Source: Aromatoleum aromaticum EbN1
GTDB lineage: Bacteria; Pseudomonadota; Gammaproteobacteria; Burkholderiales; Rhodocyclaceae
Direction of reading: 5' to 3'
Assembly (NCBI RefSeq): GCF_000025965.1
Contig: NC_006513.1
Span: forward strand, 124,001-188,000
DNA length: 64,000 nucleotides
Each line of letters begins with the position of its first letter. Positions within the stretch are counted from its first letter, which is position 1. Made by a program: the position numbers and the translations under genes. Under the pieces are notes generated by a model, which saw nothing but the letters and a program-made list of their open reading frames with translations, ran no database searches and had not been told where the DNA came from. Shown here in pieces: positions 17,581-27,900 of the stretch.

Positions 17581-19380
17581 ATGCATACGAGAGCCAAGCT
17601 TCCCCGTGAGGACACCAACGATCCGGGCGGCCTGACAGGTGCGCTGCTCGACGGCAACCAGAGTAACGATGCGGATGAACCGAAGGATCTGACGAGTGCG
17701 CACGTGCTCATCGTCCACGACGACCACAGAAAACGCGCAGCGCTGCGCGATGCCCTGGAACTGAACGGCTTTGTCGTCGACGAGGCCGACAGCGGTCCAT
17801 CGGTGATCGGGCGCATCGCGCGCATACGCCCCCACCTCCTGCTACTCGACGCGGTGCCCCCCTGCATCGACGGCTTCACTACCTGCAGGCGGCTCAGGGA
17901 ACTGCCGCAGTGCGGGGAACTGCCGGTAATCATGATTACGTCACTCGACGACCGGCAGATCGAGCGCGCCTTCGCCGTTGGTGCGAGCGACTACGTCATT
18001 GAACCCCTGCACCCCCACGTCGTCGTGCATCGTGTGCGCCGCACCCTCGAAACGAGCCGCGCCGAGCGCCATGTCCGCCACCTCGCCTGCACCGATACGC
18101 TCACCGGTCTGCCGAACCGGACCCGCTTCGAAACGATGTTGCAGGCCCGGCTCGCACCCACCCGGAACCCTTTACCGGCGCTTGCAGTGCTGTTGCTCGA
18201 ACTCGACCGCTTCAAGTTTGTCAACGACACCCTCGGTCACGAACTGGGCGACCGCTTGCTGCGAGCAGCCAGTCGTCGACTCGTGCGTGCGGTCGGTACC
18301 GGCGCCTGCGTCGCGCGCCTCGGCGGCGACAAGTTTGCCGTCATGCTCCAAAATGTCTCCGCTCCCACCGTCGCATCGGTCGCTCGAACGATCACGACCG
18401 AGCTCGCAAAGCCCTATGTGCTCGACGGCCACGAGATCTTCGTCAGGGCCAGCATCGGAATCGCTGTCCATCCAAGCGACGGCGAGGACGCCGGCGCCCT
18501 GCTCCGCCATGCGGAGGCCGCAATGTACCGCGCGAAGCGCTCAAGCCAGCGACGCGCGTTCTATGAAGCTGCAATGGAGGGGAGCGCCCGCGCGCACCTG
18601 CGGCTCGAAAGCGATCTGCACCACGCCCTCGAGCACAGCGAGCTCGTGCTCCATTACCAGCCCGAGATGGAGGCGGCGTCTGGCCGCATGGTCGCGGTCG
18701 AGGCGCTGGTGCGCTGGCAGCACCCGTCGCACGGCCTGATCGGCCCGGACACGTTCATCCCGCTCGCCGAGGAAGTTGGTCTCATCGGGCCGATCGGCGC
18801 GTGGGTACTCGACAGCGCGTGCGCACAGCTGAAGGCGTGGCGCGACGCCGGCCACTCTTTGCGGGTCGCCGTCAATTTTTCCGCTGACCAGTTGCAGGAT
18901 AGGGACATCACCGACAGGGTCGCCGCCGCGCTCGAGCGCTTCGGCCTGCAGGCCGACGACCTCGTCGTCGAGATCACCGAAAGCGTGTGGCTGGATCCTG
19001 AAAGCGCTGCGATCGACAATCTGCACCATCTCAAGCGCCTGGGTGTTCGCCTCGCGATCGACGACTTCGGCACCGGCTACGCTTCGCTCAGCTACCTGAA
19101 GCACCTGCCCGTCGACATCCTCAAGATCGACCGCAGCTTCGTCACCGACCTCGCCGAAGTCGGTGTGGACGCCGCGATCGTTCGCGGGATCGTCTCGCTC
19201 GCGCACAAACTGGATCTCGAAGTCATCGTCGAAGGCGTCGAGACGCAGACGCAGTGCGCGCTCGTGCGTGATATGGGCTGCGACGTCGTGCAGGGTTACC
19301 TGCTCGGCAGAACCTTGTCTCCGACAGCGTTTTCGGATGCGTATTTCAGCGAAGCGTCATGCGAAGGATCGACTACCTGA
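17581..19380 (+). CDS. REC-GGDEF-EAL protein, probable c-di-GMP phosphodiesterase
   Basis: A 599-residue soluble protein with three domains. The receiver (about 40-160) has VLIVHDD and the phosphoacceptor Asp in LLLLDAVPP, but the usual Lys of the KP motif is replaced (VIEPLHP). The GGDEF domain (about 175-330) has GGDKF instead of GGDEF, so cyclase activity is unlikely. The EAL domain (about 345-590) keeps EALVRW, NFSADQLQ, IDDFGTGYASL, KIDRSFV and EGVET, expected for active c-di-GMP hydrolysis. ATG at 17581 has ggaga upstream; the longer frame to 17158 is not protein-like. It appears monocistronic. Confidence 0.92.
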   Translation: MHTRAKLPREDTNDPGGLTGALLDGNQSNDADEPKDLTSAHVLIVHDDHRKRAALRDALELNGFVVDEADSGPSVIGRIARIRPHLLLLDAVPPCIDGFTTCRRLRELPQCGELPVIMITSLDDRQIERAFAVGASDYVIEPLHPHVVVHRVRRTLETSRAERHVRHLACTDTLTGLPNRTRFETMLQARLAPTRNPLPALAVLLLELDRFKFVNDTLGHELGDRLLRAASRRLVRAVGTGACVARLGGDKFAVMLQNVSAPTVASVARTITTELAKPYVLDGHEIFVRASIGIAVHPSDGEDAGALLRHAEAAMYRAKRSSQRRAFYEAAMEGSARAHLRLESDLHHALEHSELVLHYQPEMEAASGRMVAVEALVRWQHPSHGLIGPDTFIPLAEEVGLIGPIGAWVLDSACAQLKAWRDAGHSLRVAVNFSADQLQDRDITDRVAAALERFGLQADDLVVEITESVWLDPESAAIDNLHHLKRLGVRLAIDDFGTGYASLSYLKHLPVDILKIDRSFVTDLAEVGVDAAIVRGIVSLAHKLDLEVIVEGVETQTQCALVRDMGCDVVQGYLLGRTLSPTAFSDAYFSEASCEGSTT

Positions 19381-19652
19381 CGGCGACAGCCACCACACCA
19401 ATCGGGCAAGACGGATCTACATAAGACCGAACTGCGGGAGATTGCCTTGCTCTTGCTCAGAACATCGGCAGTATGGGCGCTACTGACGTTCATCTCACAG
19501 AACGCAGCGACGAGCCGATGATCTCACCAAGCCGGGAGCACTCTATCGAAACCGATTCGAAATCAGCCGCCGACCTCGGCCCGCATCCCGCTGGCGGTGG
19601 TGCCCCGAACAACCGCTGACAGCACGGTATGTGTCATGCGGGATCGCAGCGA
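19381..19652. other. intergenic stretch, no feature seen
   Basis: Between the EAL protein stop and the left end of the IS630-type element. No conserved frame, RNA or strong hairpin is visible. Confidence 0.5.
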
Positions 19653-19712
19653 TTAAAGCGGTTTTGCTTTGCGTAGAAGGAACCAAAGTGCTGCCGGCGT
19701 GGTCGTCTGGCC

Positions 19713-20099
19713 ATGGCACCTTACTCAGTTGATTTGCGCCAGAAAGTGGTCGATGCATACGAGCGCGGGGTGGGTTCACAGCGCCAAGTAGCCGAGCTTT
19801 TTGGCGTCAGTATCTCGTTTGTCGAGAAGCTTTTCATGCGGCTGCGAAGCACCGGCACCGTGGCGCCAAAGCCGCACGCTGGCGGAAAGCGATCGCGTCT
19901 GGATGAAGTCGCGCGCCAGCGCCTGGCGCAGTGGCTGCACGCGCAGCCCGATCTGACGCTGGACGAGTTGGCGCAGCGCCTGAAGAGCGAATTGGACATT
20001 CATATCGGTTTGCCCCGACTGTGTCGGGTGCTCAAGCAGATGCAACTGTCGCGAAAAAAAAGACGCTCCATGCGACGGAACGTGACGCCGACTCGGTAA
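19713..20099 (+). CDS. IS630 transposase, ORF A (HTH part)
   Basis: A 128-residue N-terminal part of the transposase. Helix-turn-helix segments [19 protein letters not shown] and [14 protein letters not shown] bind the element ends. Frame A runs through eight A residues at 20054-20061 and stops at 20097-20099. A -1 slip on the A8 run joins it to ORF B and gives a 316-residue transposase, the usual expression mode in this family. Confidence 0.88.
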   Translation: MAPYSVDLRQKVVDAYERGVGSQRQVAELFGVSISFVEKLFMRLRSTGTVAPKPHAGGKRSRLDEVARQRLAQWLHAQPDLTLDELAQRLKSELDIHIGLPRLCRVLKQMQLSRKKRRSMRRNVTPTR

Positions 20100-20662
20100 T
20101 TGAAGCGCGCGCGGCCTACCGGGAGGAAATGGCCCAACATCCGCCGTCACGATTGCGCTTCATCGATGAGTCGGGCGTGAACATTGCGATGACTCGTCAT
20201 TACGGTCGTGCCCTGCGGGGAGAGCGGGTGCCCGATGCGGTGCCGAAGAACCACGGTCGCAATGTCACCCTGCTTGGCGCTGTGTCCTGTCGAGGCATCG
20301 ACGCTGTCATGACTGTTGAGGGCCCGACCGACGCTGCAGTGTTTCGAGCTTATGTCGATCAAGTGCTGGTACCGGCACTCGCGCCCGGTGATATTGTCGT
20401 CATGGACAACCTGAGCGCTCACAAGGTCAAAGGCATTCGCGAAACGATCGAGGGCGCCCAGGCCGACCTGCTTTATCTGCCGCCCTATTCCCCGGATTGG
20501 TCCCCCATCGAACCGTGCTGGTCGAAACTCAAGACTGCCTTGCGGGCCGCCAAGGCGCGGACGCGCGAAGCCCTGGATGAGGCCCTCAAACGGGTTCTCG
20601 ACACGGTGAGCGCCGCCGATGCCCGCGGCTGGTTCGCACACTGCGGCTATGCCTTACAGTGA
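19931..20662 (+). CDS. IS630 transposase, ORF B (DDE part)
   Basis: Catalytic part, normally made by -1 frameshift from ORF A at 20054-20061, so the codons before that point are probably not translated in this frame. DDE residues are visible: D in FIDESGVN, D in [10 protein letters not shown] and E in [16 protein letters not shown]. The domain is complete and ends in [10 protein letters not shown]. Confidence 0.88.
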   Translation: MAARAARSDAGRVGAAPEERIGHSYRFAPTVSGAQADATVAKKKTLHATERDADSVIEARAAYREEMAQHPPSRLRFIDESGVNIAMTRHYGRALRGERVPDAVPKNHGRNVTLLGAVSCRGIDAVMTVEGPTDAAVFRAYVDQVLVPALAPGDIVVMDNLSAHKVKGIRETIEGAQADLLYLPPYSPDWSPIEPCWSKLKTALRAAKARTREALDEALKRVLDTVSAADARGWFAHCGYALQ

Positions 20663-20678
20663 TCGGCATCCGCTTTAA

Positions 20679-21067
20679 CACCCGCTTGTCCTCGACATTC
20701 CCTTCGTTTGAGAGAACGTGGGCGACCGCCACGGGATGATTGCTGTACGGGGACATCGCGGCATCCTTTGGCGCTGTTCCGATGCTTGACTGACGCGAAT
20801 GCTATGGCCTGTATGAACCGGGTCACGCGCTTTGACCCTGTATGCCTTTAGACTCGACGGGCGAGTCGCCCCGCGTCAATCCGTTAAAGTGGACCGCATT
20901 CGCCCCGCATGCTCACTCAAGCTGCCTGCTTCAAGACATCCGCGTATCCCACACCCTTGACTTGCTCCCGATTACCGGCAAAGATTCTATAGGTAAAGTT
21001 TCTTTTCCCTTCCATTCGTGCTGGCTGTCACGGTTGTTCCGCACACCTCTGTAGGTCGGCTTGCTAA
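20679..21067. promoter_or_regulatory. upstream region of the defence operon
   Basis: A gap of 389 bases with no gene. It should contain the operon promoter. The best candidate is ttgact (20957-20962) with a weak aaagat -10 at 17-base spacing (20980-20985), or tatagg at 20988-20993 used with ttgctc. A small inverted repeat gactcg/cgagtc lies near 20850. A binding site for the WYL regulator is expected here by analogy with BrxR/CapW-type autoregulators, but no long palindrome is evident. Confidence 0.3.
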
Positions 21068-21940
21068 ATGGGCAAGAGCATCAACCGTTATGCGATCGAA
21101 GGCCGACTCAGCTTCATTGAGTTCCGGCTTTATTGGGAAGGGCACGTCAATCGCTCGGACATCGTTGAAAAGTTCGATGTGTCGGTCGTTCAGGCATCGA
21201 ACGATTTGAACCGATACCTCGAGCTGGCCCCAGGCAACATGGCATATGACGGCTCGGGTCGCACTTACCGCCCGACGCAAAGCTTTATCCCGATCTACTT
21301 TAAGCCGGATGGCGCGCGGTACCTCGCCCAGATCCGTTCCGTTGGCGAAGGCATCACGCAGACCGACGACACCTTTCTCGGCTGGATGCCCGACATCGCC
21401 CTGGCCGTCGCCCCTGCACGCAGCATAGAGCCCGATCGATTACGAACTATTGTCGGCCTCTTACAGCAATGTCAATCGGCGGAGATCCTCTACCAGTCAC
21501 TCTCCCGCCCCGAACCAATGTGGCGCCGCTTTGCGCCGCATTCGTTGGCATGGGATGGCTTTCGCTGGCATGTCCGCGGGTTCTGCTTCATCGACGGTGT
21601 GTTCAAAGACTTCGTCATTGCGCGGGTTCTCGACATTCGAAACCATCTGCCGGTCGATGACCAACCCGCGCTCGCCTCCGCCGACGCCGACTGGCAGCAA
21701 TTATTCTCACTAAAAATTGCGCCTCACCCAGGCCTTACCGCCGCACAGCGCAAAGGTATCGAGCTCGACTACGGCATGGTCAACGGCGTGGCCGAACTGC
21801 GCACTCGCAAGGCCCTGCTCTACTACACGCTCAAACGTCTTGGGCTCGATACCAACGCCAGTGCCCGCTCGCCTGCCGACCAGCAAATCGTGCTGGCTGA
21901 GCCCCCTGCGCCGCTTACCGCCACGCTCAATCAGGAATAG
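21068..21940 (+). CDS. WYL-domain transcriptional regulator
   Basis: A 290-residue regulator with the wHTH-WYL-WCX layout of BrxR/CapW-like proteins that precede phage-defence operons. The N-terminal winged helix (about 8-65) has RLSFIEFRLYWEGHVNRSDIVEKFDVSVVQASNDL. The WYL domain (about 125-200) includes ILYQSLS, RRFAPHSLAWDGFRWHVRGFC and DFVIARV. The C-terminal WCX-like part covers about 205-290. It is first in the operon and helicase A starts 8 bases after its stop. Its likely job is to repress the operon until a signal binds the WYL domain. Confidence 0.9.
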   Translation: MGKSINRYAIEGRLSFIEFRLYWEGHVNRSDIVEKFDVSVVQASNDLNRYLELAPGNMAYDGSGRTYRPTQSFIPIYFKPDGARYLAQIRSVGEGITQTDDTFLGWMPDIALAVAPARSIEPDRLRTIVGLLQQCQSAEILYQSLSRPEPMWRRFAPHSLAWDGFRWHVRGFCFIDGVFKDFVIARVLDIRNHLPVDDQPALASADADWQQLFSLKIAPHPGLTAAQRKGIELDYGMVNGVAELRTRKALLYYTLKRLGLDTNASARSPADQQIVLAEPPAPLTATLNQE

Positions 21941-21948
21941 AACCAAGA

Positions 21949-24891
21949 ATGCTGCCCTACGCCCCCGGTGCCCGCGTCGTCATCCGCGATGAAGAATGGC
22001 TGGTCCGTCGTGTCGACCCCTCAAGTGATGGTGGCCATCTACTCAACTGTGACGGCGTCTCCGAACTCGTACGCGGCCGCTCTGCCCTGTTCCTCACTGC
22101 ACTCGAAGATGACATCAAGGTACTCGACCCGGCCCGGACCGAACTCGTCGCCGACACCAGCTCGCATTTCAACAGCACCTTTCTCTACCTTGAAGCGCAA
22201 CTGCGCCGCAGTACGCCCAACGACGACAAGATCCACCTCGGTCACCGCGCCGTAATGAATCTGGTGCCCTACCAGCTCGACCCAGCTTTGCAGGCGCTCA
22301 AACAACCGCGCCAGCGCATCCTGATCGCCGATGCGGTGGGACTGGGCAAAACGCTCGAAGCCGGTATTCTCACCACCGAGCTGATCCAGCGTGGACGCGG
22401 CGACCGCATCCTTGTCGTCACGCTAAAGAGCATGCTCACCCAGTTTCAGAAGGAGTTCTGGAGCCGCTTCTCGATCCCGCTTGTGCGGCTCGACTCGGTC
22501 GGTCTGCAACGGGTACGCAACACCATTCCAAGCAACCACAACCCCTTCAACTATTACGACCGCAGCATCATCTCCATCGATACCCTCAAGGGCAATCTCG
22601 AGTACCGGAACTACCTCGAGAACGCCTGGTGGGACATCATCATCATCGACGAATGCCACAACGTCGCCGCCCGCGCGTCGGAAGACGGCATGTCGCGCCG
22701 CGCCCGTCTTGCCCGCATGCTCGCAGGACGTTCGGACACCATGATCCTGCTCTCGGCCACGCCGCACGACGGCTCTGCGCGCAGCTTCGCCTCGCTGATG
22801 AGCCTGCTCGACCCGACCGCGATCTCCGACCCCGACGACTACACCCCGGAAGATTTTCGCAACAAGGGGCTGGTGATGCGCCGCTTCAAGAAGGACATCC
22901 GCGACCAAGTCAGCGCCGATTTCCAGGACCGCGTCACTGTGCGCCTGCAGCAGGACGCCAGCCAAGACGAAGAGTTTGCCTATATGGCACTGCTCGCGAT
23001 TCCCTTTACCCAACGCGGACAAGCCAAAGCCGGCCGGCAGCAAGAACTGCAACGCGTGGGCATGCAAAAAGCGATCTTCTCCAGCCCCGCCGCGGCCCTT
23101 GACTCGACTCTGCGCCGCATCGAGCTGCTAAAAAACAAGGACAACATCACTGGCGACGAGGAAGTCGAGGTCGCTGCCCTGCAAGACTTCGCCAACGCAC
23201 TGCGCCGCATTGACGCCGCAAGCTTCAGCAAATTTCAGCGCCTCGTGCGCCATCTCAACAGTGCAGACTTCGCCTGGCAGCCAAGCGCCCCCAACGATCG
23301 TCTGGTGATTTTCTCCGAGCGCATCGAAACCCTGTGCTGGCTCGCCGAGCACCTTCCGACTGCCACCAAGCTCAAACCGAACCAGATCGAGATCCTCCAC
23401 GGTGGCATGACTGACACCGAGCAGCAAAGCATCGTCGAGCGCTTTGGCCGCAAGGAGGACCCGATCCGGCTGCTGCTGTGCTCGGACGTCGCCTCCGAAG
23501 GTCTGAACCTGCATTACTTCTGCCACCGCCTGGTGCACTTCGACCTGCCCTGGTCGCTGATGGTCTTTCAGCAGCGCAACGGCCGGGTGGACCGCTACGG
23601 TCAGACCCACCAGCCGCAAATCATCTATTTGTTTACCGAAACGCGCATCCAGCGGGTGAAGGGCGACTTGCGCATCCTCGAGATCCTGCAAGAGAAAGAC
23701 GAACAGGCCAACCGCAACCTCGGCGACCCCGCATCCTTTCTTCATATCTACGACCCTGAGAAGGAAGCCGAAAAGGTCGCGGAAATAATGGCCGAAGGCA
23801 CCACGCCCGAAGTGTTCGAAGCGACGCTCGATGCCGAACAACCCACCACCAGCGAGGACGAAGGCGACTGGCTGCTCGACCTCTTCGCCAACCCCGAAGG
23901 GCCTGATTCCGTCGTCGCAGCACCCGAACCCAGCACCGCTCACATCCGCGCCGGCCTCACGCTGTTCGGTACAGATGCCAAGGGCACCAGCAAGCCCCCG
24001 CTCAGCAGCGACTACCTGTTCGCCAAAACCGCGCTGCATCAGCTTTCGCAGCCCACGCCGCTCGCGCAATTCAGCACCGATGACACCGGTCAGACCGTCA
24101 CCCTCACCGCCCCGCTCGATCTGCAGGAACGGCTTCGCCTTACGCTCCCCACCGAGGTGCGCGACGCGAACCACCGCTACACCCTGTGTGCCCACACGGC
24201 TCGCATGGCGCAAGCCATCGAAGAAGCCCGCCAGGCAAACGCCGAGGAAGAAAGCTGGCCCGCCCTGCACTACCTGTGGCCACAACACCCGATCATGGAC
24301 TGGCTTGCCGACCGCGTGCTCACCGCCTTCGGCCGTCATTGCGCCCCGGTCATCCAGTGCCCGCAACTCGCCGACGGCGAGCACGCTTTTATCCTGATGG
24401 GCCTCATTCCAAACCGTAAAGGCCAGCCCCTGCTGGTGGAATGGCAGGTCGCCATCGGGCATGCAGGTAACGCAGGCGGCTGGACCTTGCAGCCCTTCCC
24501 CGACTTTGTCGCCCGCTCCGCCCTCAAGGCCGGCACCCTGCCTAATCGGGGCCAAAGCATCGAAACCACACCGCTGCAAGCTGTCTTACCTGGCGCGGTC
24601 GACACGATGAAGCGGCATCTGATCACCCAGCAGAAGAGCTTCTCCGCCGACATGCAGCAACGCCTCGCCGGCACCCTCGCCGACCTCGAACGACTGCAAG
24701 GACGGCAATTCGAGCAGCTCGAATTGCGCCTCGCCGCCAACCAACAGGCCGAGCAGTTCAAGAAATCACGCCGCGAACAGCGTACCCAGCAAATCCGCAA
24801 GGTGTTCGACGAATACCGCCAGTGGGTGGAAGACACGATGACCACCGAGCCGCAGCCCTTTATCCAGGTGCTGGCCGCCGTCACCCGTTGA
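21949..24891 (+). CDS. RapA/SNF2-type helicase A (DISARM/BREX-like)
   Basis: A 980-residue SF2 helicase, intact. The N-terminal beta domain (about 1-70, GARVVIRDEEWLVRRVDPSSDGG) resembles RapA N-terminal modules. The first RecA lobe has Walker A ADAVGLGKTLEAG (about 125-137) and DECHN as motif II (about 233). The second lobe has CSDVASEGLNL and the motif VI region QRNGRVDRYGQ (about 545). The last 100 residues are coiled coil-prone (ADLERLQGRQFEQLELRLA). It is followed after 58 bases by the methyltransferase gene, an arrangement seen for the helicase and methylase of class 1 DISARM and some BREX types. It probably translocates on double-stranded DNA with the methylase. Confidence 0.9.
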   Translation: MLPYAPGARVVIRDEEWLVRRVDPSSDGGHLLNCDGVSELVRGRSALFLTALEDDIKVLDPARTELVADTSSHFNSTFLYLEAQLRRSTPNDDKIHLGHRAVMNLVPYQLDPALQALKQPRQRILIADAVGLGKTLEAGILTTELIQRGRGDRILVVTLKSMLTQFQKEFWSRFSIPLVRLDSVGLQRVRNTIPSNHNPFNYYDRSIISIDTLKGNLEYRNYLENAWWDIIIIDECHNVAARASEDGMSRRARLARMLAGRSDTMILLSATPHDGSARSFASLMSLLDPTAISDPDDYTPEDFRNKGLVMRRFKKDIRDQVSADFQDRVTVRLQQDASQDEEFAYMALLAIPFTQRGQAKAGRQQELQRVGMQKAIFSSPAAALDSTLRRIELLKNKDNITGDEEVEVAALQDFANALRRIDAASFSKFQRLVRHLNSADFAWQPSAPNDRLVIFSERIETLCWLAEHLPTATKLKPNQIEILHGGMTDTEQQSIVERFGRKEDPIRLLLCSDVASEGLNLHYFCHRLVHFDLPWSLMVFQQRNGRVDRYGQTHQPQIIYLFTETRIQRVKGDLRILEILQEKDEQANRNLGDPASFLHIYDPEKEAEKVAEIMAEGTTPEVFEATLDAEQPTTSEDEGDWLLDLFANPEGPDSVVAAPEPSTAHIRAGLTLFGTDAKGTSKPPLSSDYLFAKTALHQLSQPTPLAQFSTDDTGQTVTLTAPLDLQERLRLTLPTEVRDANHRYTLCAHTARMAQAIEEARQANAEEESWPALHYLWPQHPIMDWLADRVLTAFGRHCAPVIQCPQLADGEHAFILMGLIPNRKGQPLLVEWQVAIGHAGNAGGWTLQPFPDFVARSALKAGTLPNRGQSIETTPLQAVLPGAVDTMKRHLITQQKSFSADMQQRLAGTLADLERLQGRQFEQLELRLAANQQAEQFKKSRREQRTQQIRKVFDEYRQWVEDTMTTEPQPFIQVLAAVTR

Positions 24892-24949
24892 GCCACGTCA
24901 GTCCGCCGATCCGCTGCACGCGCCACAGAACTGAAGCAGGAGCCTCACC

Positions 24950-27900
24950 ATGCCCGTCGCCGAAGCCGTACAAAGCTTTGCCGGTATCGCCAACGAAAAC
25001 GAATTCTACGGCCACCACTATCTGGCCGAAGTGTTCAAGGGCGACATCCGCGCCCTGATCGAGACCTGGCAGGCGGCCGAAGACGCTGCCGAAGAGAAGT
25101 CTGCCGACTCCCGCGCCCCGCACAGGCGGCTTGGCGGTCTGGGTAGCAAGTGGTTCGCCGCACTCGCCGGCCATCAACGCCTGCGCGACGATGCCGAGCG
25201 CCTCAAGGCTCACGCCCAGCTCCACGCCCCGCTGTTCGAGGCCCTCGGCTACACGCTCAAGGCACAGACGCTTGAGCTGCAAGCGGGCATGCCGATTCCG
25301 GTGTGGGCCAGTTATGGTGAGGCCCACAAGGCACCCCAGCTCGTCATCGTCCCCGCCTACCAGCCCGGTCGCGAGGACGACGACCCGCTCGAGCACGCCC
25401 TGTCCTCCGCCCACTACACTGCCAACCACGATGTTGCCGAAGTGCCGAAGTCGCTCAAGGGCCTGACCTGGCTCGAGATCGTGTCCGAGGCGCTGCTCGG
25501 CACCGACGCCCCGCCGCGCTACGTCATCCTGATTGGCTACAAGGAATGGCTGCTGCTCGACCGCTACAAGTGGCCCAACAACCGCCTGCTGCGTTTCGAC
25601 TGGAGCGAGATCCTCGACCGGAAGGACAACCTCACCCTGCAGGCCACCGCCGCCCTGCTCCACCGCGACAGCCTCGCCCCACAGACCGGCGCAAGCCTAC
25701 TCGACGGCCTCGACGAAAACGCTCACAAGCATGCCTACGGCGTTTCCGAGGATCTCAAGTACGCGCTGCGCGAAGCCATTGAACTGCTCGGCAACGAGGC
25801 CGTGCGGCAACTGCGCCAGAAGGCGCAGGACGCAAAACAGGGTTTCTATTCCGGCAAGGATGCAGTCGACGCCGGCGAGCTCAGTCTCGAAGCCTTGCGC
25901 ATGGTCTACCGCCTGCTCTTCATGTTCTACATCGAAGCGCGCCCCGAGCTCGGCTACGTGCCCATTCAGAAGAGCGAGATTTACGCCAAGGGCTACAGCC
26001 TCGAATCCCTGCGCGACCTCGAACTCACCGCCCTTAACACCCCCGCCGCGCGCGACGGCCGCTACTTCGACGCCACCCTGCGCCGCCTGTTCAGCCTCAT
26101 CGCCCAGGGTTGCGGCATCACCAGCCAACCTCACCTCATCGCCGGCAGCGTCAAAGAAGCCTTTGCGCTGGCCCCGCTCGACAGCAAGCTCTTCGACCCC
26201 GACGCCACCCCGCTGCTCAACCAGGTGGTGTTCCCCAACCATGTGTGGCAACGAGTCATTCGCCTGATGTCGCTCTCGGGCGGCAAGGGCAAAAAGAAGG
26301 GCCGCGTCAGCTACCAGCTGCTGTCCATCAACCAGTTGGGTGCGGTGTACGAAGCGCTCTTGTCCTACCGCGGCTTTTTCGCCCAAGAAGACTTATACGA
26401 AGTGCAGCCGAAGCCAAAGAAAGCGGCGAGCAGCACAAGCGAAGACGAAGATGACGACGACGGCAGCGACGGCGACGAGCCCGCCGCTGGCACCGGCGGT
26501 GGCAGCACCGACATGCTCGATTCCGCCTGGTTCGTACCCGCCAGCCGCATCCATGAATACGAACCCGCAGAACGGGTGCACGACGTGGACGAGCACGGCC
26601 ACAAGGTGCTGCGCAAATATCCGCGCGACACCTTCATCTACCGCCTTGCTGGCCGCGACCGCCAGAAGAGCGCCAGCTACTACACCCCGCAGGTACTCAC
26701 CCGTTGCCTGGTCAAGTACGCGCTCAAGGAACTGCTCGCCGACAAGACCGCCGACGACATCCTCAAGCTCAAAGTGGTCGAGCCCGCGATGGGCAGCGCG
26801 GCGTTCCTGAACGAGGCCGTCAGCCAGCTCGCCGAAGCCTACCTGGAACGCAAACAGCTCGAACTCGGCCGCCGCATCCCGCACGACACTTATGCCACCG
26901 AACTGCAAAAGGTGCGCATGTACCTGGCCGACCGCAACGTGTTCGGCGTCGACTTGAACCCGGTCGCCACCGAGCTCGCCGAAGTCAGCCTGTGGCTCAA
27001 CGCCATTTATGGCGAAGAAGGCAGCGACGGCCAGCCGCCGCGTGCCGCGCGTGTACCGTGGTTCGGCTACCAGCTTTTCTGCGGCAACAGCCTCATCGGC
27101 GCCCGCCGCGAGGTTTATCGCGCAACCAGCTTGCGCCCCCGTGCCAAGCCCGCCTGGTTTGACGAGCCCCCCCGTCGCCTCGACCCACAAAGCCTCGCCT
27201 CGCGGCCAGCTTCCGCTGGCGACGCTGCCAGCCCGGATGCGCTGCGACTAGCTAAAGCCTCCCCTGCCGATGCGGTACTCGCCGCAGAACCTGGCCACCG
27301 AGCGCCAGACGAGATCTACCACTTCCTGTTGCCTGATCCGAGCATGGCCGACTATGGCGACAAGGTGGCCAAGGCACTCTACCCGGAAGATTTCGCACGC
27401 CTCAAGGACTGGCGCAAGGCGTTCTGCAAGCCGCTGGAAGACCACGAACTGTGCCGCCTGCAGCAGTTGTCGGCAGCCATCGACCGCCTGTGGGGCGAGC
27501 ACACCCGGCAATTGGCGGAAGACCGCGCCCGCACCGAGGACCCACTGCCGGTATGGCCGGCCAGCGTCGAAGCGGGTGAAAGCCCCCCCTCGTGCAGCTC
27601 CCGCGCGCACAAGGAAGCCATCCGCAAACAGGGCCTGCTCAACGAAGACGGCCAGCTCGCCACCCCTTACCGGCGCCTCAAGCTGGTCATGGATTACTGG
27701 TGCGCATTGTGGTTCTGGCCTATCACCCAGTCCGCCACCCTGCCTAGCCGTGAGCAATGGTGGATGGAAGTCGGTGCCATTCTTGAAGGCAACATCATCG
27801 ACTTGACGCCGCAGGGCGGGCTGGATTTCTCGGCCCCGGCCGAGCCGCAGGTCCTGCTGCCGGAAGTGGCGCCAGACCTGTTCGGCGCGGTGCAGCCGGA

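Larger units (their letters stand above)
19653..20678 (+). mobile_element. IS630-family insertion sequence
   Basis: About 1026 bases. Short inverted ends ttaaagcgg (19653-19661) and ccgctttaa (20670-20678) flank a two-frame transposase gene. IS630 elements insert at TA, consistent with TA-containing ends, but exact borders are uncertain by a few bases. It lies just outside the left end of the defence operon. Confidence 0.75.
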
